DNA of 64,000 nucleotides from Lachnospiraceae bacterium UBA7729 (lineage in GTDB: Bacteria; Bacillota; Clostridia; Lachnospirales; Lachnospiraceae): contig DLFD01000059.1 of NCBI GenBank assembly GCA_002482005.1, positions 1 through 64,000 on the forward strand. Direction: 5' to 3'. The translations under genes and the position numbers were made by a program. How positions within the stretch are numbered: position 1 is the first letter of the stretch; each line of letters opens with the position of its first letter. Below the pieces are notes generated by a model. It had not been told where the DNA came from. It saw only the letters and a list, made by a program, of their open reading frames with translations, and ran no database searches. Positions 17,397 to 26,541 of the stretch are shown one piece after another.

Positions 17397-20300
17397 ATGT
17401 CTGAGAGATACGAATTTACTGTTAACGGAAAGCAGGTCGTCACAACGGAGCAGAAGTCCATGCTCCGCTTTCTTCGTGATGACCTTCATCTTCATTCGGT
17501 CAAGGATGGGTGCAGCGAAGGCGCCTGCGGCGCGTGCATGGTCCTTGTGGACGGGAAGCCGACCAGGGCCTGTATCCTGAAGACGCAGAGGGCTTCCGGA
17601 AAGAGAATCGTTACGGTCGAGGGACTGTCAGACTTCGAGAAGGAAGCATACGTCTATGCTTTCGGAGTCAGCGGTTCGGTCCAGTGCGGATTCTGCACAC
17701 CGGGCATGGTGATCAGTGCAAAGGGCCTGCTCGACAGGGAACCGGATCCGACCGATGACGAGATCAAGGAAGCGATCCGCGGGAATCTCTGCAGGTGTAC
17801 CGGGTACCGAAAGATCATCGACGGCATCCGGCTTGCAGGAGCGATCCTCCGCGGAGAGAAGAAGATCGATTATTCTGCCGAGAAGGAAGACTACGGAAGA
17901 GTCGGGACTCCGACTTTCAGGGTCGACGTCAGAAAGAAAGTTCTCGGGATCGGCAAGTATCCGGATGATATCGAGATCGAGGATGTCTGGCAGAATTTGA
18001 ACAGGGCATACGGGATCGAGACGCCGGAACCGTTCCGCAGGTTTGAGCGGGAGGTCGCAAAGCAGCTTGAAGAAGGAAAAGCGCGGGCAGCAGAAAAAGA
18101 AGCTCCCGCCCCTGTCTACATCGAGAAAGGCGGCGAGCATCTGTGGAGCCGTGACACGACCGAGAAGTTTGCGGAAGGCATCACTGTCAACCATGTCGGC
18201 GATGCGAATGTCTATGACAGCGGCAGCGGACGCAATACTTCCGATGAGTCGATCTTCGCGAGCCGGAGGTTGAGCGAATCCGTCATCCTGAGGGATGCCA
18301 GTATCTATGACGGGAAAGCCATAGAGCATGATGATGTCTATGGATTCGACGCTTCGTCCATGGCTTATGCTTCGTGCGTGAGGTCGGCATATCCAAGGGC
18401 TGTCGTGAAGAAGATCGACCTTGCAGAAGCCGAAAAGGTCCCTGGCGTCATTGGCATCCTCACTGCAAAGGATGTCCCAAGCAACAAGGTCGGCCACATC
18501 CAGCAGGACTGGGACGTCATGATCGCGGAAGGGGGCACGACCAGGATGGTCGGAGATGCGATCTGCCTGGTCGTCGCGGAATCCAGGGAAGCGCTGGAGA
18601 CTTCGAAGAAGCTTGTCCATGTCGATTATGAAGTGCTTCAGCCCGTCCGAAGCATCGACGAGGCGCTGGCCCCGGAAGCACCCAGGGTGCATCCGGAGAT
18701 GCCGTTGCCGAAGGCGCCGGACGTGCCGGCGACGCGACTTGTCACGGAAGATCCTGAGACATCTGAGCAGACGGCTGAGGTTTCCTATGGCAACCTCTGC
18801 CAGTACCGCCATGTCACCAGAGGCGATGCGAAGCGTGCACTGAAAACTTCGAAGTATACGGTCACGAGGACGTTCGAGACCCCGTTCACGGAACATGCTT
18901 TCCTGGAGCCGGAATGCGCAGTGGCATTCCCGTACAAGGATGGCGTGAAGATCCTGTCCACTGACCAGGGGGCATATGATACGAGACGGGAGGTCGCGAT
19001 CATGTTCGGCTGGGACCCGTCCAGGATCGTAGTCGAGAACCAGCTGATCGGCGGCGGCTTCGGAGGCAAGGAGGACGTCTCCTGCCAGCATCTGGCGGCG
19101 CTCGCAGCGTGGAAGTTCAGAAGAGCGGTAAAGGTGCATTTCTCGAGACAGGAGTCCATCAACTTCCACCCGAAGAGACATGCGATGCGGGGCACATTTA
19201 CCCTTGGGTGCGACGGGGAAGGGAAGTTCACCGGGCTTGACTGTGACATCTACTTCGATACCGGGGCCTATGCATCCCTCTGCGGGCCGGTCCTCGAGCG
19301 CGCATGCACGCATGCGGTCGGACCTTATACCTATCAGAATACCGATATCCGCGGCTACGGTCTCTACACAGACAACCCGCCGGCCGGCGCTTTCCGGGGC
19401 TTCGGGGTCACGCAGAGTGAGTTCGCACTGGAGTGCCTGATCGACCTTCTGGCGGATAAAGTAGGGATATCGCCGTGGGAAATCCGCTTCCGCAATGCGG
19501 TCGAGCCGGGGCTTGTGCTTCCGAACGGACAGATCGCCGACCGCTCGACGGCACTGAAGGAGACTCTGCTTGCCGTGAAGGATGTCTTCGAGAAACATCC
19601 GGGGCATGCCGGGATCGCCTGCGCGATGAAGAATGCGGGCGTCGGTGTCGGTCTCCCGGACAAAGGCCGCTGTATCCTGAGGGTAGAGAACGGGGATGTT
19701 GTGATCTACTCGGCGGCTTCGGACATCGGTCAGGGCTGTCTCACGGTCTTCTGCCAGGATGTGGCGGAAGGCACGGGACTTCCGATGTCGAAGATCCGCA
19801 ATGCGGTCAGCAACACGGAAAATGCTCCGGACTCGGGTACTACTTCAGGCTCCCGTCAGACCCTGCTCACAGGAGAGGCGGTCCGAGGGGCATCCGCCAA
19901 GCTGAAGGGTGCACTGGATGCCGCAGGGGGAGACCTCTCGAAGCTGGAAGGACAGGAATTCCCCTATGTCTACTTTGAGCCGACCGATCCGCTCGGAGCC
20001 GACAAGCCGAATCCGAAGAGCCATATTGCATATGCATTCGCCACCAATGTGGCGATCCTCGACGATGATGGCCGGATCGATGAGATCTACGCCGCCTATG
20101 ATGCGGGCAGGGTCGTCAATCCGCTGTCCATCCGGGGACAGATCGAGGGCGGCGTCCTGATGTCCATGGGCTACGCCGTGACCGAAGACTTCCCGCTGAA
20201 AGACTGTGTCCCGAAGGCCAGGTTCGGCACACTGGGCCTGCTCCGCGCAAACCAGATCCCGGAGATCCACGCGATGTTCGTGGAGAAGAAGGAGCAGAGG

Positions 20301-20459
20301 CACAATGCATTCGGCGCCAAGGGGATCGGCGAGATCACTGCGATCCCGGCGGCACCTGCGATCGCCGGCGCCTACTACGCACTGGACGGGAAGATGAGAA
20401 CAAAGCTTCCTTTGGAAGACACTTACTATAAAAAGGCGGTCAGACAGCCGAAGAAGTGA
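17397..20459 (+). CDS. xdhD: selenium-dependent-type xanthine dehydrogenase (XdhD-like), fused Fe-S and molybdopterin domains
   Basis: A 1020-residue molybdenum hydroxylase. The N-terminal [2Fe-2S] domain has Cys39, 44, 47 and 59 (GCSEGACGACMV), then the second cluster with Cys97, 100, 132 and 134 (CGFCTPGM, CRCTGY). The molybdopterin part follows, with LIGGGFGGKED, NPPAGAFRGFGVTQ and the catalytic glutamate in FGAKGIGEITAIP. There is no FAD domain, so electrons must reach a separate partner. Between KYPDDIEIED and MAYASCVRSAYPRA, normally nearly contiguous, lies an insertion of about 125 residues (roughly 197-321). Homologues oxidise purines such as hypoxanthine or xanthine, often with a labile selenium ligand. 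The context with ygfK, ssnA and ygeXYW supports purine catabolism. Confidence 0.92.
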   Translation: MSERYEFTVNGKQVVTTEQKSMLRFLRDDLHLHSVKDGCSEGACGACMVLVDGKPTRACILKTQRASGKRIVTVEGLSDFEKEAYVYAFGVSGSVQCGFCTPGMVISAKGLLDREPDPTDDEIKEAIRGNLCRCTGYRKIIDGIRLAGAILRGEKKIDYSAEKEDYGRVGTPTFRVDVRKKVLGIGKYPDDIEIEDVWQNLNRAYGIETPEPFRRFEREVAKQLEEGKARAAEKEAPAPVYIEKGGEHLWSRDTTEKFAEGITVNHVGDANVYDSGSGRNTSDESIFASRRLSESVILRDASIYDGKAIEHDDVYGFDASSMAYASCVRSAYPRAVVKKIDLAEAEKVPGVIGILTAKDVPSNKVGHIQQDWDVMIAEGGTTRMVGDAICLVVAESREALETSKKLVHVDYEVLQPVRSIDEALAPEAPRVHPEMPLPKAPDVPATRLVTEDPETSEQTAEVSYGNLCQYRHVTRGDAKRALKTSKYTVTRTFETPFTEHAFLEPECAVAFPYKDGVKILSTDQGAYDTRREVAIMFGWDPSRIVVENQLIGGGFGGKEDVSCQHLAALAAWKFRRAVKVHFSRQESINFHPKRHAMRGTFTLGCDGEGKFTGLDCDIYFDTGAYASLCGPVLERACTHAVGPYTYQNTDIRGYGLYTDNPPAGAFRGFGVTQSEFALECLIDLLADKVGISPWEIRFRNAVEPGLVLPNGQIADRSTALKETLLAVKDVFEKHPGHAGIACAMKNAGVGVGLPDKGRCILRVENGDVVIYSAASDIGQGCLTVFCQDVAEGTGLPMSKIRNAVSNTENAPDSGTTSGSRQTLLTGEAVRGASAKLKGALDAAGGDLSKLEGQEFPYVYFEPTDPLGADKPNPKSHIAYAFATNVAILDDDGRIDEIYAAYDAGRVVNPLSIRGQIEGGVLMSMGYAVTEDFPLKDCVPKARFGTLGLLRANQIPEIHAMFVEKKEQRHNAFGAKGIGEITAIPAAPAIAGAYYALDGKMRTKLPLEDTYYKKAVRQPKK

Positions 20460-20500
20460 GGGAGAAGAGCAAAACACATAGATCTCCAGGGACCAGGAAG

Positions 20501-20564
20501 CCAGACGCAGCCGGGAGAAGCCAGATGCAGCCGGGAGAAAAGCCCAGACGCAGCCGGGAGAAAA
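20501..20564. repeat. short tandem repeat, three units of about 20 bp
   Basis: Three consecutive copies of CCAGACGCAGCCGGGAGAA (second copy with CAGATG, third spaced by two or three extra A/C bases). It follows the xdh stop and precedes the ygeX promoter. No function is apparent. Confidence 0.85.
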
Positions 20565-20567
20565 GCG

Positions 20568-20595
20568 TTGACACCGGCGCTCGGTATGCTATGAT
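20568..20595 (+). promoter_or_regulatory. promoter of ygeX-ygeY-ygeW-arcC unit
   Basis: TTGACA (20568-20573), a 16-base spacer and TATGAT (20590-20595) match the vegetative consensus closely. Confidence 0.8.
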
Positions 20596-20598
20596 GTA

Positions 20599-20630
20599 GA
20601 TGCAAACAATTTGTTTGGAATGCAAACAAC
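20599..20630 (+). promoter_or_regulatory. candidate operator: TGCAAACAA direct repeats and palindrome
   Basis: Directly downstream of the -10 box, TGCAAACAA occurs twice (20601 and 20621), and the first is part of the palindrome CAAACAATTTGTTTG. The position over the transcription start suggests a repressor site that could control the ygeX operon. The regulator is not identified. Confidence 0.5.
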
Positions 20631-20713
20631 TAGTAATAGCCTGTTAACCAGCTGAAAGGGTTGACAGTATCGCATGAAAAGGCGGAATCTATACGAAGCA
20701 GGAGATGACGGAC

Positions 20714-21973
20714 ATGTCAGACTATGGTGATCTTGAGATGCGCTGGGCGATGAACAGGATGCCCGGAAGCGATGACAGAAATCTGTCGATCATGTCGATC
20801 GACAATGTGAAGAAGGCGAGAGCTTTCCACCGCAGTTTTCCTCAGTATGATGTCACAGCATTGGCGGACCTTCAGCATATGGCAAAGTATCTCGGACTTG
20901 GCGGACTGTATGTCAAGGATGAGAGATGGAGGTTCGGACTGAATGCATTCAAGGTCCTCGGAGCTTCCTATGCCATGGGGAGGTACATTGCAAAGGAGAC
21001 AGGTAAAGACATCTCGGAAGTGGATTATGACTTCCTGACCAGTCCCAGGCTGGAGAAGGACTTCGGACACGCGACATTTTTCACGGCGACTGACGGCAAT
21101 CACGGACGGGGCGTTGCCTGGGCAGCCCACAGGCTGCACCAGAAGGCGGTCGTCCACATGCCGAAGGGCTCCTCTCAGAGCAGATATGACAACATTGCAA
21201 AGGAGGGCGCCAAGGTCACGATCGAGGATGTCAACTATGACGACTGCGTAAGGATCGCTGCAGACGAAGCCGCGCATACTCCTCACGGAGTTGTCGTTCA
21301 GGATACCGCCTGGGACGGCTACACCGACATTCCGTCCTGGATCATGCAGGGCTACGGGACCATCTCCGATGAGGCTGCGGAGCAGCTGAAGGAAGTCGAA
21401 GTGAACCGGCCGACCCACATATTCGTGCAGGCAGGCGTCGGATCGCTCGCATCTTCCGTAGTCGGCTACTTCACGAACCTCTATCCGAATGATCCGCCGA
21501 AATTCATCATCGTCGAGGCAAGCGCCGCGGCATGCCTCTATAAGGGAGCCGTCAGGGGAACCGGTGAACCGGCGACCGTGAAAGGAGACCTGAAGACGAT
21601 CATGGCGGGACTTGCCTGCGGGGAGCCCAACATCATCGGATGGGACATATTACGGAACCACGCTGACTGCTTCATCTCGGCAGTCGACTGGGTGGCGGCC
21701 AAGGGCATGAGGATGCTGGCTGTCCCGCTCAGGGGAGACCCGGTCGTCATCTCCGGCGAATCGGGAGCGGTCGGCATGGGAGCCGTCGCCCAGATCATGA
21801 TGGACGACAGGCTGAAAGAACTGCGCCAGGCACTGAAGCTTGGACGTGATTCCCAGGTCCTGATCTTCTCGACCGAAGGCAATACAGATCCTGACTATTA
21901 CAGAAGGGTCGTCTGGGACGGCGCTTACGGGATCTCCAGCGGGGAAAAGCAGTTCACGGGACACGGAGAGTAA
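20714..21973 (+). CDS. ygeX: 2,3-diaminopropionate ammonia-lyase
   Basis: A PLP enzyme (fold type II) cleaving 2,3-diaminopropionate to pyruvate and two ammonia. The PLP lysine is Lys80 in RFGLNAFKVLGASYA, the phosphate-binding region TATDGNHGRGVAW is intact, and a C-terminal GESGAVGMGAV glycine loop is present. The length of 419 residues is close to E. coli YgeX/DpaL. The start is set at the ATG at 20714, 9 bases past AGGAG; the in-frame ATG at 20705 directly abuts the ribosome site. It is the first gene of a unit with ygeY, ygeW and a carbamate kinase, the same set as in the E. coli yge region. Confidence 0.94.
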   Translation: MSDYGDLEMRWAMNRMPGSDDRNLSIMSIDNVKKARAFHRSFPQYDVTALADLQHMAKYLGLGGLYVKDERWRFGLNAFKVLGASYAMGRYIAKETGKDISEVDYDFLTSPRLEKDFGHATFFTATDGNHGRGVAWAAHRLHQKAVVHMPKGSSQSRYDNIAKEGAKVTIEDVNYDDCVRIAADEAAHTPHGVVVQDTAWDGYTDIPSWIMQGYGTISDEAAEQLKEVEVNRPTHIFVQAGVGSLASSVVGYFTNLYPNDPPKFIIVEASAAACLYKGAVRGTGEPATVKGDLKTIMAGLACGEPNIIGWDILRNHADCFISAVDWVAAKGMRMLAVPLRGDPVVISGESGAVGMGAVAQIMMDDRLKELRQALKLGRDSQVLIFSTEGNTDPDYYRRVVWDGAYGISSGEKQFTGHGE

Positions 21974-22051
21974 GTCGCTCGCGAAAGATTCACAAAGACG
22001 GTACTTTGTGTGGTAAGCTATGACAAGGCAACATCCATGGAGGAAAATATC

Positions 22052-23446
22052 ATGAGTCTCGATTATGAAGCAATCAGAAAAGCAGCAGAAGGGTACCGGG
22101 CGGACATCTGCCATTTCCTCAGGGAGATGATCTCCCATCCGAGCGAGAGCACAGAGGAGAAGGAAGTCGTCGAGTGTATCAAGGCAGAGATGGAGAAGCT
22201 TGGCTACGACAAGGTCGAGATCGATGGCCTTGGAAATGTGATCGGCTGGATGGGCAAGGACGGCGATATCGGAGACGATAAGAAGATCATTGCCCTGGAT
22301 GGCCATGTGGATACGGTCGGGATCGGCAACCGGGCCAACTGGACGGATGATCCCTACAAGGGCTATGAGACCGACGAGATCATCTACGGCCGCGGCGGGT
22401 CCGACCAGGAGGGCGGAGTTGCTTCCGAGGTCTACGGGGTGAAGATCATGAAGGACCTTGACCTGATCCCGGAGGGCTACAAGATCATGGTCGTGGGCTC
22501 TGTCATGGAAGAGGACTGCGATGGACTGTGCTGGCAGTACATCGTCAACAAAGACGGAATCCGGCCGGAGTTTGTCATTTCCACCGAGCCGACGGACGGC
22601 GGCGTGTACAGAGGCCAGCGCGGGCGTATGGAGATCCGGGTAGACGTAAAGGGAGTATCCTGCCATGGCTCGGCTCCGGAGCGCGGCGACAACGCGATCT
22701 ACAAGATGGCCGAGATCATCGATGATGTCCGCAGGCTCAACAATAACGACTGCACCGACACGACTCAGATCCTTGGTCTGTCCAAGATGCTTGACCCGAA
22801 ATATAATCCGGACCATTATGAAGATGCCAGATTCCTGGGCAGAGGGACCTGCGCGGTTTCCCAGATCTTCTACACTTCGCCCAGCCGCTGCGCGGTCGCG
22901 GATTCCTGCGCTATCTCCATCGACCGCCGCATGACCGCGGGCGAGACCTACGAGACCTGCCTGGACGAGATCCGCAATCTGCCGCATGTAAAGAAGTACG
23001 GAGATGATGTGAAGGTCTCCATGTATATGTACGCACGTCCGGCATGGACCGGAGAGGTCTATGAGACAGAGGCTTATTTCCCAACCTGGATCTCCAAGGA
23101 GTCGGCAGCCCACGTCAAGGCTCTGACCGACGCCCACAAGGCTCTGTTCGGCGACAAGAGGATCGCGCCCAAGGGGCAGGAAGCCCTTCGTGACCGTCCT
23201 CTTACAGACAAATGGACGTTCTCGACGAATGGTGTTTCGATCATGGGGCGCTACGGCATCCCGTGCGTAGGCTTCGGGCCAGGTGCGGAGTCTCAGGCCC
23301 ATGCGCCGAATGAGATCACCTGGAAGGATGATCTTGTGAGGGCGGCTGCCCTCTACGCAGCGGCCATCCCGCTGTACCCGACCGAGCAGAAGACAGATGA
23401 CGTGGAAGAGTACAGAGGCGGGAAGACGAACAATCATATTCTGTAA
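22052..23446 (+). CDS. ygeY: YgeY family M20-type metallohydrolase
   Basis: A 464-residue M20/ArgE-DapE-type peptidase homologue of the YgeY (selenium-metabolism-linked hydrolase) group. Zinc-site motifs are LDGHVDTVG (H-x-D), [10 protein letters not shown] and SVMEEDCDG (E-E pair at the catalytic position), with the dimerisation region starting [22 protein letters not shown]. The family removes acyl or carbamoyl-like groups; in this cluster it probably releases diaminopropionate from a ureido or amide intermediate for YgeX. The start at 22052 has a GGAGG site 8 bases upstream; the open frame extends to a GTG at 22010 without one. Confidence 0.92.
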   Translation: MSLDYEAIRKAAEGYRADICHFLREMISHPSESTEEKEVVECIKAEMEKLGYDKVEIDGLGNVIGWMGKDGDIGDDKKIIALDGHVDTVGIGNRANWTDDPYKGYETDEIIYGRGGSDQEGGVASEVYGVKIMKDLDLIPEGYKIMVVGSVMEEDCDGLCWQYIVNKDGIRPEFVISTEPTDGGVYRGQRGRMEIRVDVKGVSCHGSAPERGDNAIYKMAEIIDDVRRLNNNDCTDTTQILGLSKMLDPKYNPDHYEDARFLGRGTCAVSQIFYTSPSRCAVADSCAISIDRRMTAGETYETCLDEIRNLPHVKKYGDDVKVSMYMYARPAWTGEVYETEAYFPTWISKESAAHVKALTDAHKALFGDKRIAPKGQEALRDRPLTDKWTFSTNGVSIMGRYGIPCVGFGPGAESQAHAPNEITWKDDLVRAAALYAAAIPLYPTEQKTDDVEEYRGGKTNNHIL

Positions 23447-23565
23447 GAAACAGGATAGGAGCTGCTGCGGGCGGCATGGCGCTTTCAATTGTTGCTGGGT
23501 GTGATGGATGCAAGGGATCGGCGGTAATGGAAGGATTCCTGGCCTATAATGAGGAGGATAAGAGG

Positions 23566-24762
23566 ATGGGTCTTGACTTAAAACAGTTTACGGATAAGCT
23601 TGACGCGCTCGACTTTGGAAACATGTACGGAGATAATTTCTTCTGGACGTGGGATAAGACGGATGATGAGATCGCCGCGGTCTTTGCGGTTGCGGATGCT
23701 CTGAGGCATCTGAGAGAGAACAATGTCTCCACCAGGATCTTTGACTCGGGGCTGGGCATCTCCATATTCCGTGACAATTCCACAAGAACGAGATTCTCAT
23801 TCGCGTCAGCATGCAATCTGCTGGGACTGCATCCCCAGGACCTGGACGAGAAGAAGAGTCAGATCGCTCATGGCGAGACGGTCCGCGAGACGGCGAACAT
23901 GGTTTCCTTCATGGCAGACGTGATCGGTATCCGCGATGATATGTATATCGGCAAGGGCCATGCGTATCAGAAGACGGTCGCGGATGCGGTCGAGCAGGGC
24001 TATAAGGACGGGATTCTGGAACAGAAACCGACTCTGGTCAACCTGCAGTGCGACGTCGACCATCCGACCCAGTGCATGGCTGACATGGAGGAGGTCATCC
24101 ACTACTTTGGCGGCGTTGAGAATCTGAAGGGCAAGAAGCTGGTCATGAGCTGGGCATATTCGCCGAGCTATGGCAAGCCGCTGTCTGTCCCGCAGGGTGT
24201 CATCGGGCTGATGACCAGATTCGGGATGGATGTCGTTCTGGCCCATCCGGAGGGGTACGACGTCATGCCAGAGACGGAGGAGATCGCCAGGAAGAATGTC
24301 GCAAAGTCCGGCGGATCCTTCACAAAGACGAATAACATGGCTGAGGCTTTCGAAGGCGCAGACATCGTCTATCCGAAGAGCTGGGCGCCATATGCCATGA
24401 TGGAGACCAGGACGAATCTTTACGGGGAAGGCGATTTTGACGGAATCGACAGGCTCGAGAAGCAGATGCTGGAGCACAATAAGGAATATATCGACTGGTG
24501 CTGCACAGAGGAGCTTATGAAGAAAACCAATGGCGGCAAGGCTCTTTATCTGCATTGCCTGCCGGCTGATATCCAGGGTGTTTCCTGCGAGCGGGGCGAG
24601 GTCGAGGCTTCTGTCTTCAACAGCCAGATCGACAACCTTTACAAGGAAGCTTCCTATAAGCCTTATATCATCGCAGCCATGATCTTCCTTGCAAAGCAGA
24701 AGAATCCGCAGGCGGCGCTTGAGAAGCTTTCGGCAAGAAATATGCCCAGATTCTTTGCGTAA
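23566..24762 (+). CDS. ygeW: knotted carbamoyltransferase YgeW
   Basis: A 398-residue aspartate/ornithine carbamoyltransferase homologue of the YgeW group, whose native substrate has been uncertain. The carbamoyl-phosphate loop STRTR is at residues 72-76 in SIFRDNSTRTRFSF, and the second motif HCLPADIQG is near the C-terminus. Running in the catabolic direction it would phosphorolyse a carbamoylated intermediate to carbamoyl phosphate, which the following carbamate kinase turns into ATP, CO2 and ammonia. The start at 23566 is fixed by an AGGAGG site 8 bases away; an in-frame extension to 23476 has no such site. Confidence 0.93.
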   Translation: MGLDLKQFTDKLDALDFGNMYGDNFFWTWDKTDDEIAAVFAVADALRHLRENNVSTRIFDSGLGISIFRDNSTRTRFSFASACNLLGLHPQDLDEKKSQIAHGETVRETANMVSFMADVIGIRDDMYIGKGHAYQKTVADAVEQGYKDGILEQKPTLVNLQCDVDHPTQCMADMEEVIHYFGGVENLKGKKLVMSWAYSPSYGKPLSVPQGVIGLMTRFGMDVVLAHPEGYDVMPETEEIARKNVAKSGGSFTKTNNMAEAFEGADIVYPKSWAPYAMMETRTNLYGEGDFDGIDRLEKQMLEHNKEYIDWCCTEELMKKTNGGKALYLHCLPADIQGVSCERGEVEASVFNSQIDNLYKEASYKPYIIAAMIFLAKQKNPQAALEKLSARNMPRFFA

Positions 24763-24801
24763 ACAGAACTTCTGCGGCTTGGTCACAGACACTTTGCATT
24801 T

Positions 24802-24834
24802 CTCCCGCCTCCCGGCCCGGCCGGAAGGCGGGAG
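24802..24834 (+). terminator. GC-rich hairpin between ygeW and carbamate kinase
   Basis: CTCCCGCCT and AGGCGGGAG form a strong stem with an internal GGCC-rich loop, followed by a weak T tract (GTTGGTTTT). It may be a leaky terminator or an mRNA-stabilising structure within the operon. Confidence 0.55.
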
Positions 24835-24902
24835 AGTTGGTTTTGGGACCGATGCCTGTCCGTGGAGACCGATCAATTCCGCCCTGGCTAAATTGCGCCG
24901 AG

Positions 24903-24961
24903 GCGCGCGGCGCTCCTCCCACGACAAAAGTCACGGGAATCTGCACGACAAAGTTTTGAAT
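24903..24961 (-). repeat. copy A of a three-copy intergenic hairpin motif
   Basis: Read on the minus strand: TCAAAACTTTGTCGTGCAGA, then TTCCCGTGACTTTTGTCGTGGGAGGAGCGC. It is closely related to 57549-57601 and 54442-54490. The core CCCGTGAC-TTTT-GTCGTGGG folds into an 8-bp stem using G-T pairs. It lies just upstream of the carbamate kinase, in opposite orientation to that gene. Confidence 0.8.
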
Positions 24962-24979
24962 CAGGAGAGATGTGTGAGT

Positions 24980-25936
24980 ATGGAGATGAACAGGAGAAAA
25001 AAGAAGGTTGTTATTGCTCTTGGAGGGAATGCCCTCGGGAAGGACCTTCATGAGCAGATGATCGCCAGCCACAGAACAGCCAAGGCCATCTGTGACCTGA
25101 TCGAAGAGGGCTGCGAGGTGGTCATTGCCCACGGCAACGGTCCTCAGGTCGGTATGATCCAGAATGCCATGAATGAGCTGAAACGATCTGATCCGGAGCG
25201 GTATATCACGGTTCCGCTTTCTGTCTGCGTAGCCATGAGCCAGGGCTACATCGGTTATGATCTGCAGAATGCCCTGAGGGAGGAAATGCTTGACCGGGGG
25301 ATCGATCTGGGCGTGGCGACTGTTCTGACCCAGATAGAGGTAGACCCGGATGACCCTGCATTCCGGCATCCTACCAAGCCGATCGGACCCTTCATGACAA
25401 AGGAGGAGGCGGATAAGCTGGTAGAGGAGAGGGACTACGATATTATAGAGGACTCCGGCAGAGGGTATCGCCGCGTGGTCGCTTCCCCGCTCCCGAAGTC
25501 CATCATAGAGATCGGCACCATCAAGTCCCTAGTCGACACGGACCATGTGGTCATTGCATGCGGGGGAGGCGGTATTCCGGTTTTCCGGACGAAGGGCCAT
25601 CACCTGAAGGGGGCTGCAGCGGTCATCGACAAGGATCTGGCAGCTGAGAAGCTGGCGGAGGAAGTAGATGCAGATACACTCATCATTCTGACTGCAGTGG
25701 AGAAAGTCGCGGTCCATTTCGGAAAACCGGATCAGAAGGATCTGGACGAGCTGACCGTGCAGGAAGCACAGAAGTACTGTAATCAAGGGGAGTTTGCTCC
25801 CGGCTCCATGCTTCCCAAGGTCGAGGCGTGTATGAAGTTCGCAGGCTCGAAGCCTGGAAGGACCGCTCTCATTACGCTGCTTGACAAGGCCCGGGACGGC
25901 ATTGCCGGAAGAACCGGCACCCGCATCCACGCATGA
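24980..25936 (+). CDS. arcC: carbamate kinase
   Basis: Carbamate kinase makes ATP from ADP and carbamoyl phosphate, releasing carbamate that decays to CO2 and ammonia. The 318-residue protein shows the amino-acid-kinase features KKVVIALGGNALG, AHGNGPQVGMIQ, and VIACGGGGIPVF near the middle, with FAPGSMLPKVEAC toward the C-terminus. The start may be the ATG at 24980 or the GTG at 24974, which is better spaced (6 bases) from AGGAG. It completes the ygeX-ygeY-ygeW unit and is the expected energy-yielding step; this is the position of YqeA in E. coli. Confidence 0.95.
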   Translation: MEMNRRKKKVVIALGGNALGKDLHEQMIASHRTAKAICDLIEEGCEVVIAHGNGPQVGMIQNAMNELKRSDPERYITVPLSVCVAMSQGYIGYDLQNALREEMLDRGIDLGVATVLTQIEVDPDDPAFRHPTKPIGPFMTKEEADKLVEERDYDIIEDSGRGYRRVVASPLPKSIIEIGTIKSLVDTDHVVIACGGGGIPVFRTKGHHLKGAAAVIDKDLAAEKLAEEVDADTLIILTAVEKVAVHFGKPDQKDLDELTVQEAQKYCNQGEFAPGSMLPKVEACMKFAGSKPGRTALITLLDKARDGIAGRTGTRIHA

Positions 25937-25987
25937 CTTAAGTAAGCTATGTTCATCCGGACATTTCTGAGAAAGGTTTCTCTATGA

Positions 25988-26540
25988 CACATTCAGGAAT
26001 ATGCACTGGCCTTCCTGGGACTGGTCTATGTTTTTACATATGATTTTGTCCTGCTGGGCATGCAGCCGGTCCCTCAGGCTATGAAGTCGTCAAGGGCAGT
26101 CATGAAAAAGAACCGGGTGAGCTTTTTGGGAACCTATCTGATCTTTATCGCCAGATGGACTGCACTGTCTGCCTGCGGTGTGTGTCTTCTTTATGTTCTG
26201 CCCTTATCTCTGCAGCCGGTGCCGTACATTATGACGACTGGTTTCCGCTCCGCGGCCATGCCCGGGTGATCGCCCACCGGGCCGGAGGCAATCTTGCGAA
26301 TGAGAATACGCTGAAGGCTCTTGATGCGGCCGTGTCCCACGGTGCATACGGAGCGGAGATAAGGCCGGATCCGTCTGTATATCGAGCCAATATTGACAGG
26401 ATCCATGCCGCCGGCAAATCTGCCGGTGTCTGGACGGTCAATACTTCCGCATCTATGAACAGTTTCCTGAACAGTGACGCTGACTTTATCATCACGGATG
26501 AAGTCAGACTGGCCGACAAGGTCAGAAGCCTGCTGAGATC
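25988..26540 (+). pseudogene. decayed glycerophosphodiester phosphodiesterase with membrane domain
   Basis: Two reading frames together encode remnants of one protein. From about 25994 the frame reads a hydrophobic segment (EYALAFLGLVYVFTYDFVLL; then FLGTYLIFIARWTALSACGV) like the membrane part of clostridial GDPD proteins. In another frame RVIAHRAGGNLANENTLKAL and SHGAYGAEI match the catalytic start of the GDPD barrel, and this jumps directly to IHAAGKSAGVWTVNTSASM and DADFIITDEV, its end. The roughly 150 central residues are missing, there is at least one frameshift, and no proper start remains. It stops against the convergent dehydrogenase gene. Confidence 0.8.
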
Positions 26541-26541
26541 T

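Noticed and set aside
17397..20459. Selenocysteine in the xanthine dehydrogenase
   Set aside because: No in-frame TGA and no SECIS-like element; selenium in this family is a labile cofactor ligand, not an amino acid.
20501..20564. Possible CRISPR or iteron array
   Set aside because: Units of about 20 bp without spacers and near identical; too short and no associated genes.
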